A stretch of 64,000 nucleotides of DNA from the NCBI GenBank assembly GCA_965249615.1, contig CBDFMI010000006.1, positions 310,001 to 374,000 on the forward strand, in the 5' to 3' direction. This document shows positions 25,593 to 35,825 of the stretch, one piece after another. Source of the DNA: G963555815 sp965249615 [NCBI: bacterium] (GTDB lineage Bacteria > UBA8248 > JACPRG01). Below the pieces are notes generated by a model. That model saw only the letters and a program-made list of their open reading frames with translations. It searched no databases and had not been told where the DNA came from. Position 1 is the first letter of the stretch. The number at the start of each line of letters is the position of its first letter. The position numbers and the translations under genes are program-made.

Positions 25593-26021
25593 TCAGTCCG
25601 GCAACTGCAAACCGCCGTCGTCCCCCAACGGAAAGTGCGGGTTCCAGGCGACCTCCCACGGGTGACCGTCCGGATCGGCGAAGTAACCGGAATAGCCGCC
25701 CCAGAAAGCATCCTCGGCCGGCTTGAGAATTCGCGCGCCCGCCTCCTTAGCCCGGTCCAGGGTGGCGTCGACCTCCTCGCGCGTGCGGACGTTGTGGGCG
25801 AGCGCAGCGCCGCCAAATCCGCTTCCATCGCCCGGCAAGCAGGCGTCCTTCGCAAGATCTGCCCGGCCGTAGAGCGAAAGGGCGATCCCACCACCCAGCG
25901 GGAAAAAGACGATACTCTCCATGCTGGCGCTGGATGCCTTCCAGCCGAGCCGCTCGTAAAAGCGCCGGCTTCGGGAAATGTCGGCGACGCCAAGCGTCAC
26001 GAGGCTCAGCCGTTGCTCCAT
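25593..26021 (-). CDS. VOC-family (glyoxalase/bleomycin resistance-like) protein
   Basis: The 142-residue protein from ATG 26021 (MEQRLSLVTL) has two beta-alpha-beta-beta-beta modules of the vicinal oxygen chelate fold: GVADISRSRRFYERLGWKAS and the C-terminal FADPDGHPWEVAWNP. The open frame extends upstream but that part overlaps the permease gene and is not protein-like. The DPDGHPWEVAWNP ending is typical of uncharacterised glyoxalase-like proteins. Substrate unknown. Confidence 0.85.
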   Translation of the reverse strand: MEQRLSLVTLGVADISRSRRFYERLGWKASSASMESIVFFPLGGGIALSLYGRADLAKDACLPGDGSGFGGAALAHNVRTREEVDATLDRAKEAGARILKPAEDAFWGGYSGYFADPDGHPWEVAWNPHFPLGDDGGLQLPD

Positions 26022-26059
26022 CCTCTTCCTCTCTCTTTCTTTTTCAGAGGACGCGGCTT

Positions 26060-26965
26060 TTAGCCTTTTAGCCTGGGGTCCAGGGCGTCCCTCAGACCCT
26101 CGCCGAAGAGGTTGAAGGCAAGTACGGTGGTGAGGATGGCAAGTCCCGGAAAGACCGTGAGCCACCAGGCATCGAAGATATAGAGGCGCCCCTCGGTCAG
26201 GATGTTCCCCCAGGTGGCCGTAGGGGGCTGGACACCAAAGCCAAGAAACGAAAGCCCCGCCTCCGTCAAGATGGCCCCCGCCACCCCCAGCGTCGCCGAG
26301 ACCAAAACCGGGGAGAGGGCGTTGGGGAGCATGTGGCGGAACATGATGCGCTGTCCACCTGCCCCCAGGGCCCGGGCGGACTGGACGTAGTCTCGTTCCT
26401 TGATGGACAAAAACTCCGCCCGCACGAACCGGGCCGTCCCGGTCCACCCTGTCAAGCCGATGACGATCATGACGTTCCAAAAACTAGGGTTGAGAAGGGC
26501 GACGACGGTCAGGATGAGGAAGAAAGTGGGAAAGGAGATGACCACGTCCACAAAGCGCATCAGGATGTTGTCCACCCAGCCTCCAAAGAAGCCCGCGACG
26601 GCCCCCACCAGGATTCCGATCGTGATGGAGATCCCGACCGCCACGAAGCCCACCATCAGTGAGACCCGGGCCCCGTGCATCATCCGACTGAAAACGTCCC
26701 GCCCGAGCTGATCCGTCCCCAGCCAATGTTCCATTGACGGCGGTAGAAGCTGGGCCGAGACCTCGGTGGCCGCGGGGTCGTAAGGCCACTGAAAACCCTG
26801 CACCGAGAAGAGCCAAAAGACGAAGGAGAGAAGGAAGAAGGACCCGATGACGAACGTGCCGCCGACGGCAAGCTTGTTTTGCTTGAAGCGGGAGACAAAG
26901 GCGGCAAAGGGCCGGTAGGCCTCACGGGGCAGGACGGCGGCGATGGCCGGGGCTTCAGCGATCAT
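26060..26965 (-). CDS. Peptide/nickel-type ABC transporter permease (DppC/OppC family)
   Basis: This inner-membrane permease of 301 residues has an N-terminal OppC_N region, HWLGTDQLGRDVFSRMMHGARVSL, and the EAA loop RALGAGGQRIMFRHMLPNALSP. It pairs with the DppB-type permease 4 bp upstream and the solute-binding protein gene before that. No ATPase genes follow in this window, so the importer must use ATPases encoded elsewhere. Substrate not determined. Confidence 0.93.
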   Translation of the reverse strand: MIAEAPAIAAVLPREAYRPFAAFVSRFKQNKLAVGGTFVIGSFFLLSFVFWLFSVQGFQWPYDPAATEVSAQLLPPSMEHWLGTDQLGRDVFSRMMHGARVSLMVGFVAVGISITIGILVGAVAGFFGGWVDNILMRFVDVVISFPTFFLILTVVALLNPSFWNVMIVIGLTGWTGTARFVRAEFLSIKERDYVQSARALGAGGQRIMFRHMLPNALSPVLVSATLGVAGAILTEAGLSFLGFGVQPPTATWGNILTEGRLYIFDAWWLTVFPGLAILTTVLAFNLFGEGLRDALDPRLKG

Positions 26966-26969
26966 GGGG

Positions 26970-27929
26970 TTATTTCACCTTGACCCGGGGGTCCACGACG
27001 CCGTAGAGGACGTCGGCCGTCAAGTTCCCCAGGATGACAAGGACGGCCGAGATCATGTTGATGGTCATGATGGTGGGGTAATCCCGAGAGAGGACCGACT
27101 GGTAGGCCAGCCGGCCGATCCCCGGCCAGGCGAAGATGGACTCGATGATGACCGAGCCCCCGATGAGGGCTGGGATGAGGAAGCCGAAGATGGTGATGAT
27201 GGGCATCAGGGCGTTTCGAAGGCCGTGTCGGTAGCGGACCTCCTCCTCGGGGAGCCCCTTGGCGAGGGCCGTCGTGATGTAGTCCTGCCGGGTCACCTCC
27301 AGCATGCTCCCCCGCATGTAGCGGGAGAGAGAGGCGATGCCGGCGACGGAGAGGATGACGGAGGGGAGAAAGAGGTGCCACAGGCGGTCCGCGAGGCCCG
27401 CCACGGCTCCCACTTCCGTCAGACCAAAGGTACTTGACCCCAGGATGGGGAGACCCAGACCCTGGACGATGAGGAGGATCAGCATATAGGCCAGCCAGAA
27501 GCTGGGCATACTGATCCCCACAAAGGCGAAGAAAGTGGTCGTGTGGTCAGCCAGGGAATACCGGTGTGTGGCCGAATAGACCCCTAAGGGGATCGCGATG
27601 GAGAAGATGATGATGGTGGCCACGAGGTTGAGGATGAGGGTGGCCGGGAGCCGCTCCATGATCTTCTCGATAACGGGACGCCCATCCTTAAAGGATCTGA
27701 GGTCGCCCGTCGCCAGGTTTTTTAGCCAAAGGCCGTACTGCGTGGGCAAAGATTTGTCCAGATTGAAATTCCTCTCCCACTGCTCCACGACCTTGGGGGG
27801 CACCTTGGGGTCCATGAGGACCCCCAGGGGGGAGCCGGGGGCGAGGTGGATCATGGCGAAGGAGATGACGCTGATCCCGAAGAGGACCGGGATGGCCTGG
27901 ATGAGCCTGCGAAGCACGAAGTTGAACAT
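26970..27929 (-). CDS. Peptide/nickel-type ABC transporter permease (DppB/OppB family)
   Basis: The 319-residue permease has the DppB N-terminus (RLIQAIPVLFGISVISFAMIHL), PGSPLG, six membrane helices and the EAA loop AKGLPEEEVRYRHGLRNALMP. It forms the membrane channel with the DppC-type protein. It follows the binding-protein gene by 7 bp in a three-gene operon. Confidence 0.93.
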   Translation of the reverse strand: MFNFVLRRLIQAIPVLFGISVISFAMIHLAPGSPLGVLMDPKVPPKVVEQWERNFNLDKSLPTQYGLWLKNLATGDLRSFKDGRPVIEKIMERLPATLILNLVATIIIFSIAIPLGVYSATHRYSLADHTTTFFAFVGISMPSFWLAYMLILLIVQGLGLPILGSSTFGLTEVGAVAGLADRLWHLFLPSVILSVAGIASLSRYMRGSMLEVTRQDYITTALAKGLPEEEVRYRHGLRNALMPIITIFGFLIPALIGGSVIIESIFAWPGIGRLAYQSVLSRDYPTIMTINMISAVLVILGNLTADVLYGVVDPRVKVK

Positions 27930-27936
27930 TTTCCCC

Positions 27937-30054
27937 CTAGGAGGACGTGAAGACGGCGCGGCCTCTCACCCGAAACCAGTCCTTGGAGAAGTAGAGGAGA
28001 CCATTCTCGGTCATGTCGATATCCTCGACGACCTCCTCGCGATCGACACTCCGCTTTAACCTAAACTTCCCTTTGTGAAGGGCAGGCGTCCCCTTGCCCA
28101 CGTAGAGGAAGGTGTAGGGCTGGTCCTCGTGGATGAGCTCATGGATCTTCCAGTAGATGGGCGTTCGCTCTTCTCGGTTGAAGGTGGTCCTTCCGGCCTC
28201 GATGAGGCGGTCCACCTCAGGGTTGCTATAGCCGACAAAATTAAAACCCTTCTCTGTCTGGCTTGAATGCCAGATCTCATAGACATCGGGGTCCAGGCCG
28301 AGCCCCCATCCGAGGACCACTGCCTCAAAATTCCTCGGATTGACCTTGTCCCGGATGAAGACGGACCACTCGAAGAGCTCGATCTTGACGTCGATCCCAA
28401 TCTCCTCGAGCTGGCGCTGGACCAGGACCGCGGTGTTGATCCGAAGGTTGTTTCCGTTATTCGTCATGAGGGTGAAGCGAAACGGCTCCCCGTCCTTGTC
28501 CAAGAGGCCATCCCCATCCGTGTCTCTCCAGCCGGCCTCGTCGAGAAGACGCCTGGCCTTCTCGGGGTCATAAGAGAGCGGTTTCACGTCGGGTGGCGAG
28601 TACCAGAACTGAGGGGGAAAAGGGCCTGTCGAAGGGACGCCGAGGTCAAAGAGAAGAAACTTCACGATGGCTTCTCGGTCGATGGCGTGGGTTAAGGCCT
28701 GGCGCACCCGCACATCTTGAAAGAGGGAAAGCCTCAGGTTGTATCCGATGTACGTATAGCCGTTTCCGAGACGTTCATAGACCTTGAACCGCTCGTCGGT
28801 GATGTAGCGGTGGTGCTGGTGGGGCTGGGGCGTGTCGAGGTCCACCCCCTCGATGAAAAACTCCAGCTCCTTCAGCGGAGGCTCGGGGATGATGCGGTAG
28901 GAGATCCGGACGAGGTTGGGAGCACCCTCAAAGTAGTGGGGGTTGGCGACAAGGGTGATCACCTCGTCGGCTTCCCACACCTTGAACTTAAAGGGCCCCG
29001 TCCCCACGGGATTTCGGTTGAGAGGGGACGTGTTGATGTCCTCGTTCCGGAAGAGGTGCTCGGGAATGACGCCGATGCCCCAGCTTTCTAGGCTTGGGGC
29101 AAAAGGCTTCCAGTAGGTGACCCGAACGGTGTCAGGGTCTGGAGTCTCCATCCGGTCTACGAGCTCAAACATGGGTCGGCGGACCGTGTTCGTCCCGGGG
29201 TCCATGACCTTGAGGAAGGTGAACTCCACGTCCTTCGAGCTGAAGGGCTCCCCGTCATGCCAGAGGACATTGGAGCGGAGAGAGAAGGTGATGACCGGCC
29301 GATGCTCGATGGGGAAAGATTCCATGGAGCTTAAGTGAACCACGGGAGTCTTCTCTTCCCCCTCCCCTGTCTCCAGGATGGGGCGAAGGGCCAGGCGGAC
29401 CGTTTCTTCCTCTCCAGCTGTTCGAAGGGAGACGGTCCCCCAGGGTTTGATCTCAATCTCGACCACCGAGAGACCCGCATTGGAGAGTTCTTGCCGAACC
29501 TTCTCCGAAAGCTCTTCAGGCCCTTTGAAAACTTCCTGCTCAGATGAGAGGTCCAGATCGGCCCGCGTTAGGGGGACAAGAACCTCTTCCGGGAGGGCGG
29601 CGACCAGAAATTCCTCCACCGCTGTTCCCGCCGTATCGAGGAGGACCTCTACCTCTCTCTCACCGACGGGGCGGATCTCCGTGATCCGAAACTCCTCTCG
29701 GATCTTGGGTTCGAGGGCGGCATCCAGGCGGCGGGCCGCCTCTTGCGCCGACAGGGCGGCCTCCGACCGAAGATAGATCCGCGAGACCTGCTGCACTGTC
29801 CACCGCTCGGCCAGGTCTCCGACCATCTCCAGGTTTTCATTGAACTTGACGAGGCCGTTGAAGACGAAGCCATTGATGTCGTTTGAGGCCGAATCCACGG
29901 AAAGGAGGGGGTTCAGCTTCTCGGCGTCGCCGATGGAGCTCAAGACAAGCTGGTTGACCTTTTTGTCAAAATTTGGAAGTGCCCTGAGAAAGGCCGCCAC
30001 GAAGAGGAGGGCGACGGCCACGGGCAGTAGGAAAAGGACGCGCTTAATGACCAT
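27937..30054 (-). CDS. Family 5 extracellular solute-binding protein with a large insertion
   Basis: The 705-residue protein has an N-terminal membrane segment (VLFLLPVAVALLFVAAFL) and the SBP_bac_5 fold: LNPLLSVDSASNDINGFVFNGLVKF, LAERW (81-85), ITFSLRSNVLWHDGEPFSSKDVEFTF (from 255) and VRQALTHAIDREAIV. Between Trp85 and residue 254 there is a ~165-residue insertion not found in typical DppA/OppA proteins, which run directly from this Trp into the strand before WHDG. The insertion seems to contain two similar helix-strand-strand units (FRITEIRPVGEREVEVLL and SVVEIEIKPWGTVSLRT). It delivers a peptide-like ligand to the two permeases encoded downstream. Confidence 0.9.
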   Translation of the reverse strand: MVIKRVLFLLPVAVALLFVAAFLRALPNFDKKVNQLVLSSIGDAEKLNPLLSVDSASNDINGFVFNGLVKFNENLEMVGDLAERWTVQQVSRIYLRSEAALSAQEAARRLDAALEPKIREEFRITEIRPVGEREVEVLLDTAGTAVEEFLVAALPEEVLVPLTRADLDLSSEQEVFKGPEELSEKVRQELSNAGLSVVEIEIKPWGTVSLRTAGEEETVRLALRPILETGEGEEKTPVVHLSSMESFPIEHRPVITFSLRSNVLWHDGEPFSSKDVEFTFLKVMDPGTNTVRRPMFELVDRMETPDPDTVRVTYWKPFAPSLESWGIGVIPEHLFRNEDINTSPLNRNPVGTGPFKFKVWEADEVITLVANPHYFEGAPNLVRISYRIIPEPPLKELEFFIEGVDLDTPQPHQHHRYITDERFKVYERLGNGYTYIGYNLRLSLFQDVRVRQALTHAIDREAIVKFLLFDLGVPSTGPFPPQFWYSPPDVKPLSYDPEKARRLLDEAGWRDTDGDGLLDKDGEPFRFTLMTNNGNNLRINTAVLVQRQLEEIGIDVKIELFEWSVFIRDKVNPRNFEAVVLGWGLGLDPDVYEIWHSSQTEKGFNFVGYSNPEVDRLIEAGRTTFNREERTPIYWKIHELIHEDQPYTFLYVGKGTPALHKGKFRLKRSVDREEVVEDIDMTENGLLYFSKDWFRVRGRAVFTSS

Positions 30055-30072
30055 CGATAAAGGGCTCCGGCA

Positions 30073-30444
30073 CTATCTGTCCTCGTGAGTGCTCCCCTCA
30101 AAGGGGGTGCTTTCTCCGAAGGGAGAGCCTTGCTCGAAGGGAGAGCTTCCCTCGAATGGAGAGGAGGGGGCGCCTTCCTCAAAGGCGGAAGGGGGCTCGG
30201 GGAAGACCAGCGTCCTGGGCTTTGACGCGACGAAGGCCAGGATCAAGGAGGTCAGCATGAAGATGATGGCGGCGGCGGTCGTCAGCTTGCCGAGAAAGCT
30301 TCCGGGGCCGCGACTGCCAAAGATGGTCTGACTCGCCCCTCCAAAGGCGGCCCCCAGGGCGGCCCCCTTTCCTGTCTGGAGAAGGACGATCCCGATGAGG
30401 ACAAGGCTCACTACGATATGGAGTAATACGAGGGGAATTTGCAC
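30073..30444 (-). CDS. secG: Preprotein translocase subunit SecG
   Basis: SecG (123 residues) is the small SecYEG subunit with two membrane helices (LVLLHIVVSLVLIGIVLLQ and LTTAAAIIFMLTSLILAFV) and the GKGAALGAAFGGASQTIFGSRG loop. GTG 30444 is used, with GGAGG about 9 nt upstream; the upstream open frame lies in tpiA. The C-terminal tail is unusual: after PEPPSAFEEG it has four imperfect repeats (SPFEG, SPFEQ, SPFGE, TPFEG). It is the last gene of gap-pgk-tpiA-secG. Confidence 0.92.
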   Translation of the reverse strand: MQIPLVLLHIVVSLVLIGIVLLQTGKGAALGAAFGGASQTIFGSRGPGSFLGKLTTAAAIIFMLTSLILAFVASKPRTLVFPEPPSAFEEGAPSSPFEGSSPFEQGSPFGESTPFEGSTHEDR

Positions 30445-30448
30445 CGCT

Positions 30449-31234
30449 TCACCTTCCTCCGTAGATGATGGAGAGGAAGCTCTTGGCCGACAGGGATGCC
30501 CCGCCCACCAAGGCCCCGTCCACATCGGGCTGGGCCATGACGCCCCCAATGTTCTCCGGGGTCACGCTTCCGCCGTACTGGATCCGGACCTCATTGGCGG
30601 CGGCCGGGCTTCCTGTCTCCGCCAGCCGTTCCCGGATAAGGGCGTGCATCTCTTGGGCCTGCTCTGGGGTGGCCGTATCCCCGGTCCCGATGGCCCAAAC
30701 GGGCTCGTAGGCCACCACCAGGCGGGCCAAAGCTGGGGCCTCGACACCCTTTAAGCTCCCCGCCAGCTGACGGGTGACGACCTCGGCCGCCTGGCCCTGC
30801 TTTCGGGCGGTGGCTGACTCTCCCACGCAAAGGATGGGGGTCAGCCCGACCGCAAGAGCCGCTTTCACCTTCCGATTCACTGTCTCGTCGGTCTCAGAGA
30901 GGTGCGTGCGGCGTTCTGAGTGACCCAAGATGACGAAAGCGCACCCCACATCCTTGAGCATAGACGGGGACACCACGCCTGTAAAGGCGCCGGACTCGGC
31001 CCATCCGGCGTCTTGCCCCCCAAGGGCCACTTCCGTCCCCTCCAGCCGGCGGGCCACCAGACCCAGGTAGGGAAACGGGGGAGCCACCATCACCTCCACA
31101 TCGGGCGCCGGACGCTCTCGAAGGTTTCTGGCGATGGCCTCCGCCAGGGCCTCTGCCTCCCGGGCCGTTGTGTTCATCTTCCAGTTGCCGGCGATGAAGG
31201 GCCGTCGGCCTAAGCGGGCTTCCGCCTCAGCCAT
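30449..31234 (-). CDS. tpiA: Triosephosphate isomerase
   Basis: TpiA (261 residues) interconverts dihydroxyacetone phosphate and glyceraldehyde 3-phosphate. The substrate lysine is in AGNWKMN, the catalytic His in ILGHSERR, the catalytic Glu in VAYEPVWAIGTG, and the phosphate loop in IQYGGSVTPEN. It overlaps the end of pgk by 8 bp in the glycolytic operon. Confidence 0.97.
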   Translation of the reverse strand: MAEAEARLGRRPFIAGNWKMNTTAREAEALAEAIARNLRERPAPDVEVMVAPPFPYLGLVARRLEGTEVALGGQDAGWAESGAFTGVVSPSMLKDVGCAFVILGHSERRTHLSETDETVNRKVKAALAVGLTPILCVGESATARKQGQAAEVVTRQLAGSLKGVEAPALARLVVAYEPVWAIGTGDTATPEQAQEMHALIRERLAETGSPAAANEVRIQYGGSVTPENIGGVMAQPDVDGALVGGASLSAKSFLSIIYGGR

Positions 31235-32428
31235 GGGCTGAAGGTCTCCTTGTCAAAGCCGCCACCCCAGGGAGCGCTCTTCCTTCCAGAAATTCCAGAA
31301 ACGCCCCACCCCCTGTGGAGATGAAGGAGATTTTTTGGGCCACCCCCGCCTGATGGACAACCACATCGGTATCCCCTCCCCCGACAACTGTCCGGGCCCC
31401 CGAGGTGACCACTTGCTCCAGGACCTCAAAGGTCCCACGAGAAAAAGGCTTCATCTCAAAGACACCCATAGGCCCGTTCCAGACAATGGTCTGGGCGTCT
31501 TTGAGGGCCTTGCCGAAAAGAGAGAGCGTCCTCGGTCCGATATCAAGCCCCATCCAGCCAGGCGGGATCTCCTCGGCCGAGACGATGCGGGTCTGGGCCT
31601 CGGGCGAGCACTGCTCTGCCACCACCAAGTCAACGGGCAGCAAGAAGGCGACCCCCGCCTTTTTTGCCTTCTTCAGGATCTGGGAGGCCTCCTCTGTCAA
31701 CCCCTGCTCCACCCGCGAGGCCCCCACTTCAAGACCCTGGGCCCGAAGGAAGGTGAAGGCCATGGCCCCCCCCACGAGGATCTTGTCCACCTGGTCCAGC
31801 AACTTGTTGATAAGATTCAGCTTGTCCGAGACCTTCGCTCCTCCACAGATGGCCACCATAGGCCGGCCAGGCGAGTCCATGACCTGCGAGAGAGTTTGGA
31901 GCTCCTTCTCCAGGAGAAGTCCGGCGACAGCAGGCTGCAGAAACTCGGCGATAGCGGCCACAGATGCGTGAGCCCGGTGTGAGCTTGCGAACGCGTCATT
32001 GACATACAGTTCGCAGGGCCCGGCCAGGGCCTGGGCAAACTCGCGGTCATTTTTCTCCTCGCCCGGATGGAATCGGAGGTTCTCAAGGAGAAGGAACCCA
32101 CCCTCCTGAAGCGCGGCGGCCGCCGATTTCACCTCGGGACCCACACAGTCCGCAACAAAAGGGACCTCTTTTCCCAGGATCTCCCCCAGACGCTTCGCCA
32201 CGGGGCGAAGGCTCAGAGACGGGTTAGGCTTCCCCTTCGGTCTCCCAAGATGAGAGGCCAGAAGTGCCCGCGCGCCCCTCTCTTGAAGCCGCTTCAGGGT
32301 TGGAAGGGTGGCCCGGATCCGGGTCTCGTCGGCGACCTGGCCGTCCTCACTGAGGGGGACATTGAAGTCGCATCGGACGAACACCCCTTTTCCCTCCACC
32401 TCAACGTCCGCCAGCGTCAAAAAGGCCA

Positions 32429-32429
<1 letters not shown>
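31227..32429 (-). CDS. pgk: Phosphoglycerate kinase
   Basis: Pgk (400 residues) makes ATP and 3-phosphoglycerate from 1,3-bisphosphoglycerate. It shows VRCDFNVPLSEDG, SHLGRPKG, ENLRFHPGEEKND, GGAKVSDKLNLI and the C-terminal GGGDTD followed by FISTGGGAFLEFLEG. ATG 32429 shares one base with the gap stop (TGATG); an in-frame GTG sits just before it. Confidence 0.97.
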
Positions 32430-33544
<1,115 letters not shown>

Positions 33545-33576
33545 TTAAAGGGGTTATCTCTTAACGGATAGCTTAT

Positions 33577-33605
33577 AGAATATAATCCTCGCTCGCTCAG
33601 GTCAA
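33577..33605 (-). promoter_or_regulatory. Predicted promoter of the gap-pgk-tpiA-secG operon
   Basis: On the minus strand TTGACC (33605-33600) and TATTCT (33582-33577) are 17 bp apart, in an AT-rich patch about 90 bp upstream of gap. Confidence 0.5.
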
Positions 33606-33636
33606 AAGTTTCTTCAGCTTCTTCGGTGACGAGGGC

Positions 33637-34410
33637 CTAGGTGGTCCGGGCGAGGGCATAGACGTAGACGGCCTCAGCCCCTCCCTTCTTGAGGACCTTG
33701 GCGCACCCACTCGCCGTGGCCCCCGTTGTCAGAACATCGTCCACCACGAGGACCCGCTTGGACTGAACCAGGGAAGGGGCCTTCAGTACAAAGGCGCCCC
33801 GGACATTTATCCATCGGGCCTCCTCCTTCAACTCCGCCTGAGGGCCGCCCCACCGGACCCGGTCCAGGACGTATGCCCTTGCCCTGAGACCCGAACGCCT
33901 CGCGAGGCCTCGGGCCAGGAGCCAGGCCTGGTCAAAGCCGCGCGCTCTCCACCTTTGAGGGCTCGGGGGCACGTGGGTCACCAAATCGATGGCGTCCTTC
34001 CCGAAGTGTTCCCCAAAGTGATCCGCGAGGAGCCCGCCCAGGGAGGTGCCCAAGGCGCTGACATTTCCGTATTTATAGGTGTGGATGGTCTCCCGCAGGG
34101 CCCCCTCATAGACCCCTACCGCACGGGCGGCGTCGAAATGAGGCTCCCTCAGACGGCAGTCCCCGCAGCGGTGCTCCGGGGAGTCGCTCAATGCCGCTTC
34201 TGAACCAAAGGGACGGCCGCATTTTGGGCAGAAGGGAGGGCGGAGGATGGAGATTTCCGCCCAGCAGCAGGCGCAGAGGCGGGGAATCTCCCCTCTCGCC
34301 ACCCCGGGTGTCAGACTCACCCGGCAGGCGGCACAGGAGGGTGGCAGGAGAAGGTTGAGGGCTCCCGCAAGGAACCCTCTCACGGGGTAAGGCCATCGAA
34401 CCCTTCGCAT
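33637..34410 (-). CDS. comF: ComF-family phosphoribosyltransferase-like protein
   Basis: The 257-residue protein has an N-terminal zinc-binding region with paired cysteines (CAAC, CACC, CPKCGRPFG, CGDC), then the GVYEGALRETIHTYKYG and THVPPSPQRWRARGFDQA segments of ComF, and a type I phosphoribosyltransferase PRPP loop (RVLVVDDVLTTGAT). ComF/GntX proteins are linked to DNA uptake in competent bacteria but their reaction is unsettled. No other competence genes are nearby. Confidence 0.92.
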   Translation of the reverse strand: MRRVRWPYPVRGFLAGALNLLLPPSCAACRVSLTPGVARGEIPRLCACCWAEISILRPPFCPKCGRPFGSEAALSDSPEHRCGDCRLREPHFDAARAVGVYEGALRETIHTYKYGNVSALGTSLGGLLADHFGEHFGKDAIDLVTHVPPSPQRWRARGFDQAWLLARGLARRSGLRARAYVLDRVRWGGPQAELKEEARWINVRGAFVLKAPSLVQSKRVLVVDDVLTTGATASGCAKVLKKGGAEAVYVYALARTT

Positions 34411-34743
34411 TTTTCAGCCCCAGCCCAAAAACCCCAGGTCCAATCATGTGCTGTTTGTTTCATATATACGCCCGATCTCCAGGGATCGGGCAGAGAATTT
34501 CTTGTTCTGAAAGGATGAGACGGCATCATTTCCCCCCTGCGCCAACCTCTCGGGCACGATCATATTCAGGACGCTGAGATGACTTCTTGCCCCCATTGGT
34601 GCGCAATCTCTGTGAATCTGCAAAAATTGTGGATATAATTCGAGGTTGCCGAAAGGGCTGGATGACCTTCGGCGCTCCCCAATAACCGTTAGTAAGATCC
34701 TTTTCTTCAGCCGCTGGCTGAGACATGGGGTGAGAGACGACCA
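34411..34743. other. Divergent intergenic region between comF and the Kelch gene
   Basis: This 333-bp stretch separates two divergently transcribed genes. Apart from the perfect inverted repeat at 34470-34491 and AT-rich patches (for example CATATATACG at 34461-34470) I see no gene, tRNA or structured RNA. Short reading frames in it have no protein-like composition. Confidence 0.6.
34470..34491. repeat. Perfect 8-bp inverted repeat, candidate operator
   Basis: GCCCGATC (34470-34477) and GATCGGGC (34484-34491) flank a 6-nt centre. No T-tract follows on either strand, so it does not look like a terminator. It abuts a CATATATACG patch that could form a -10 element for comF, so a regulator site is possible. 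Confidence 0.4.
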
Positions 34744-35718
34744 ATGAGAGAGATAAGGCGGCCTCGGCCAGGCTGGGGGCTCAAATCCACCCTTAAAACC
34801 CTTCTCCTCTTAACCTGCGTTTTTCTCCTGGGGCAAAGATCTTCAGCCGCCCAGGGGAGTTGGGCCATTGAGCCTTCGGTGCCCACGGACCGGAGTGAGG
34901 TGGGGGTTGGCGTCCTTGGAGGAAAGATCTACGTTATTGGCGGGTTCATGGGGGGTGGGATGACCCGTCTGGTTGAGGTCTATGACCCGGAGACCCAGAT
35001 CTGGCGGCAAGCGGCTCCTGTGCCACAGATCCTTCACCACATGGCCGTCGCCGTCGTCGGCCAAAAACTCTATGTCATAGGCGGCTTCGGGGGAGACCTC
35101 ACCTGGCAGGCGTTAGAGAACCTCTACGAGTATGACCCCAAGGAGGATCACTGGCGGGAGCGGGCGCCGATGCCCACGGCCCGGGGGGCCCTCGCCGCAG
35201 GCGTTGTCGAGGGGAAGATCTATGCCGTGGGCGGACGAGCTTTTGGGTCAGACGTCACGGCCCATGAAGTCTATGACCCGGAGACCGACCGCTGGGAGCA
35301 AAGGACCCCCACGCCGACGGCCCGCAACCATATCGCCTTAGCCGTCGTGGGAGACCGCCTTCATGTCATCGGGGGGAGAGTTGGGAATTTTGAGAGGAAT
35401 CTTGGCACACATGAAGTCTACGACCCCAAGGAGGACACCTGGGAGGAGCGCGCCCCGCTTCCGACCCCAAGGAGCGGGATTGCGGCCGCTGTCTTTGCCG
35501 GTCATATCTTTATCTTCGGAGGGGAGTCCGAGAATAAAACCTTCCCAGAAAATGAGGAGTATGACCCCGCCACGGATCGTTGGACCCAAAGGGCGCCGAT
35601 GACGACGGCCCGTCACGGACTTGGGGCCGCAGTCATCGGAGACCGGATCTTCGTTCTCTCAGGGGGCACTAGGCCGGGCGGTTCCTACAGCGGGGTCAAT
35701 GAGGTCTTCACACCTTAA
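34744..35718 (+). CDS. Secreted Kelch-repeat beta-propeller protein
   Basis: The 324-residue protein has a signal peptide (TLLLLTCVFLLGQRSSAAQG) and then six Kelch repeats. The second strands read GGKIYVIGG, GQKLYVIGG, EGKIYAVGG, GDRLHVIGG, AGHIFIFGG and GDRIFVLSG, each followed by a YDP-x5-W-x3-P-x-P-T-x-R unit. It should fold as a six-bladed propeller in the periplasm or outside the cell. Ligand unknown. ATG 34744. A 17-nt piece of the repeat coding sequence recurs after the stop codon (35750-35766). Confidence 0.9.
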   Translation: MREIRRPRPGWGLKSTLKTLLLLTCVFLLGQRSSAAQGSWAIEPSVPTDRSEVGVGVLGGKIYVIGGFMGGGMTRLVEVYDPETQIWRQAAPVPQILHHMAVAVVGQKLYVIGGFGGDLTWQALENLYEYDPKEDHWRERAPMPTARGALAAGVVEGKIYAVGGRAFGSDVTAHEVYDPETDRWEQRTPTPTARNHIALAVVGDRLHVIGGRVGNFERNLGTHEVYDPKEDTWEERAPLPTPRSGIAAAVFAGHIFIFGGESENKTFPENEEYDPATDRWTQRAPMTTARHGLGAAVIGDRIFVLSGGTRPGGSYSGVNEVFTP

Positions 35719-35825
35719 GGGGTTTCGAGGAATTTTGTCTGGAGAAATTCGTTGGACCCAAAGGGCAATGAGGGTTATTCTTAATAGAATAGGTAGGAGG
35801 AAATAGGATTGCAGGAGAAAACGAG

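Noticed and set aside
34526-34744. A 72-codon minus-strand ORF in the comF/Kelch intergenic region
   Set aside because: Poor protein character, no ribosome-binding site and no family resemblance.
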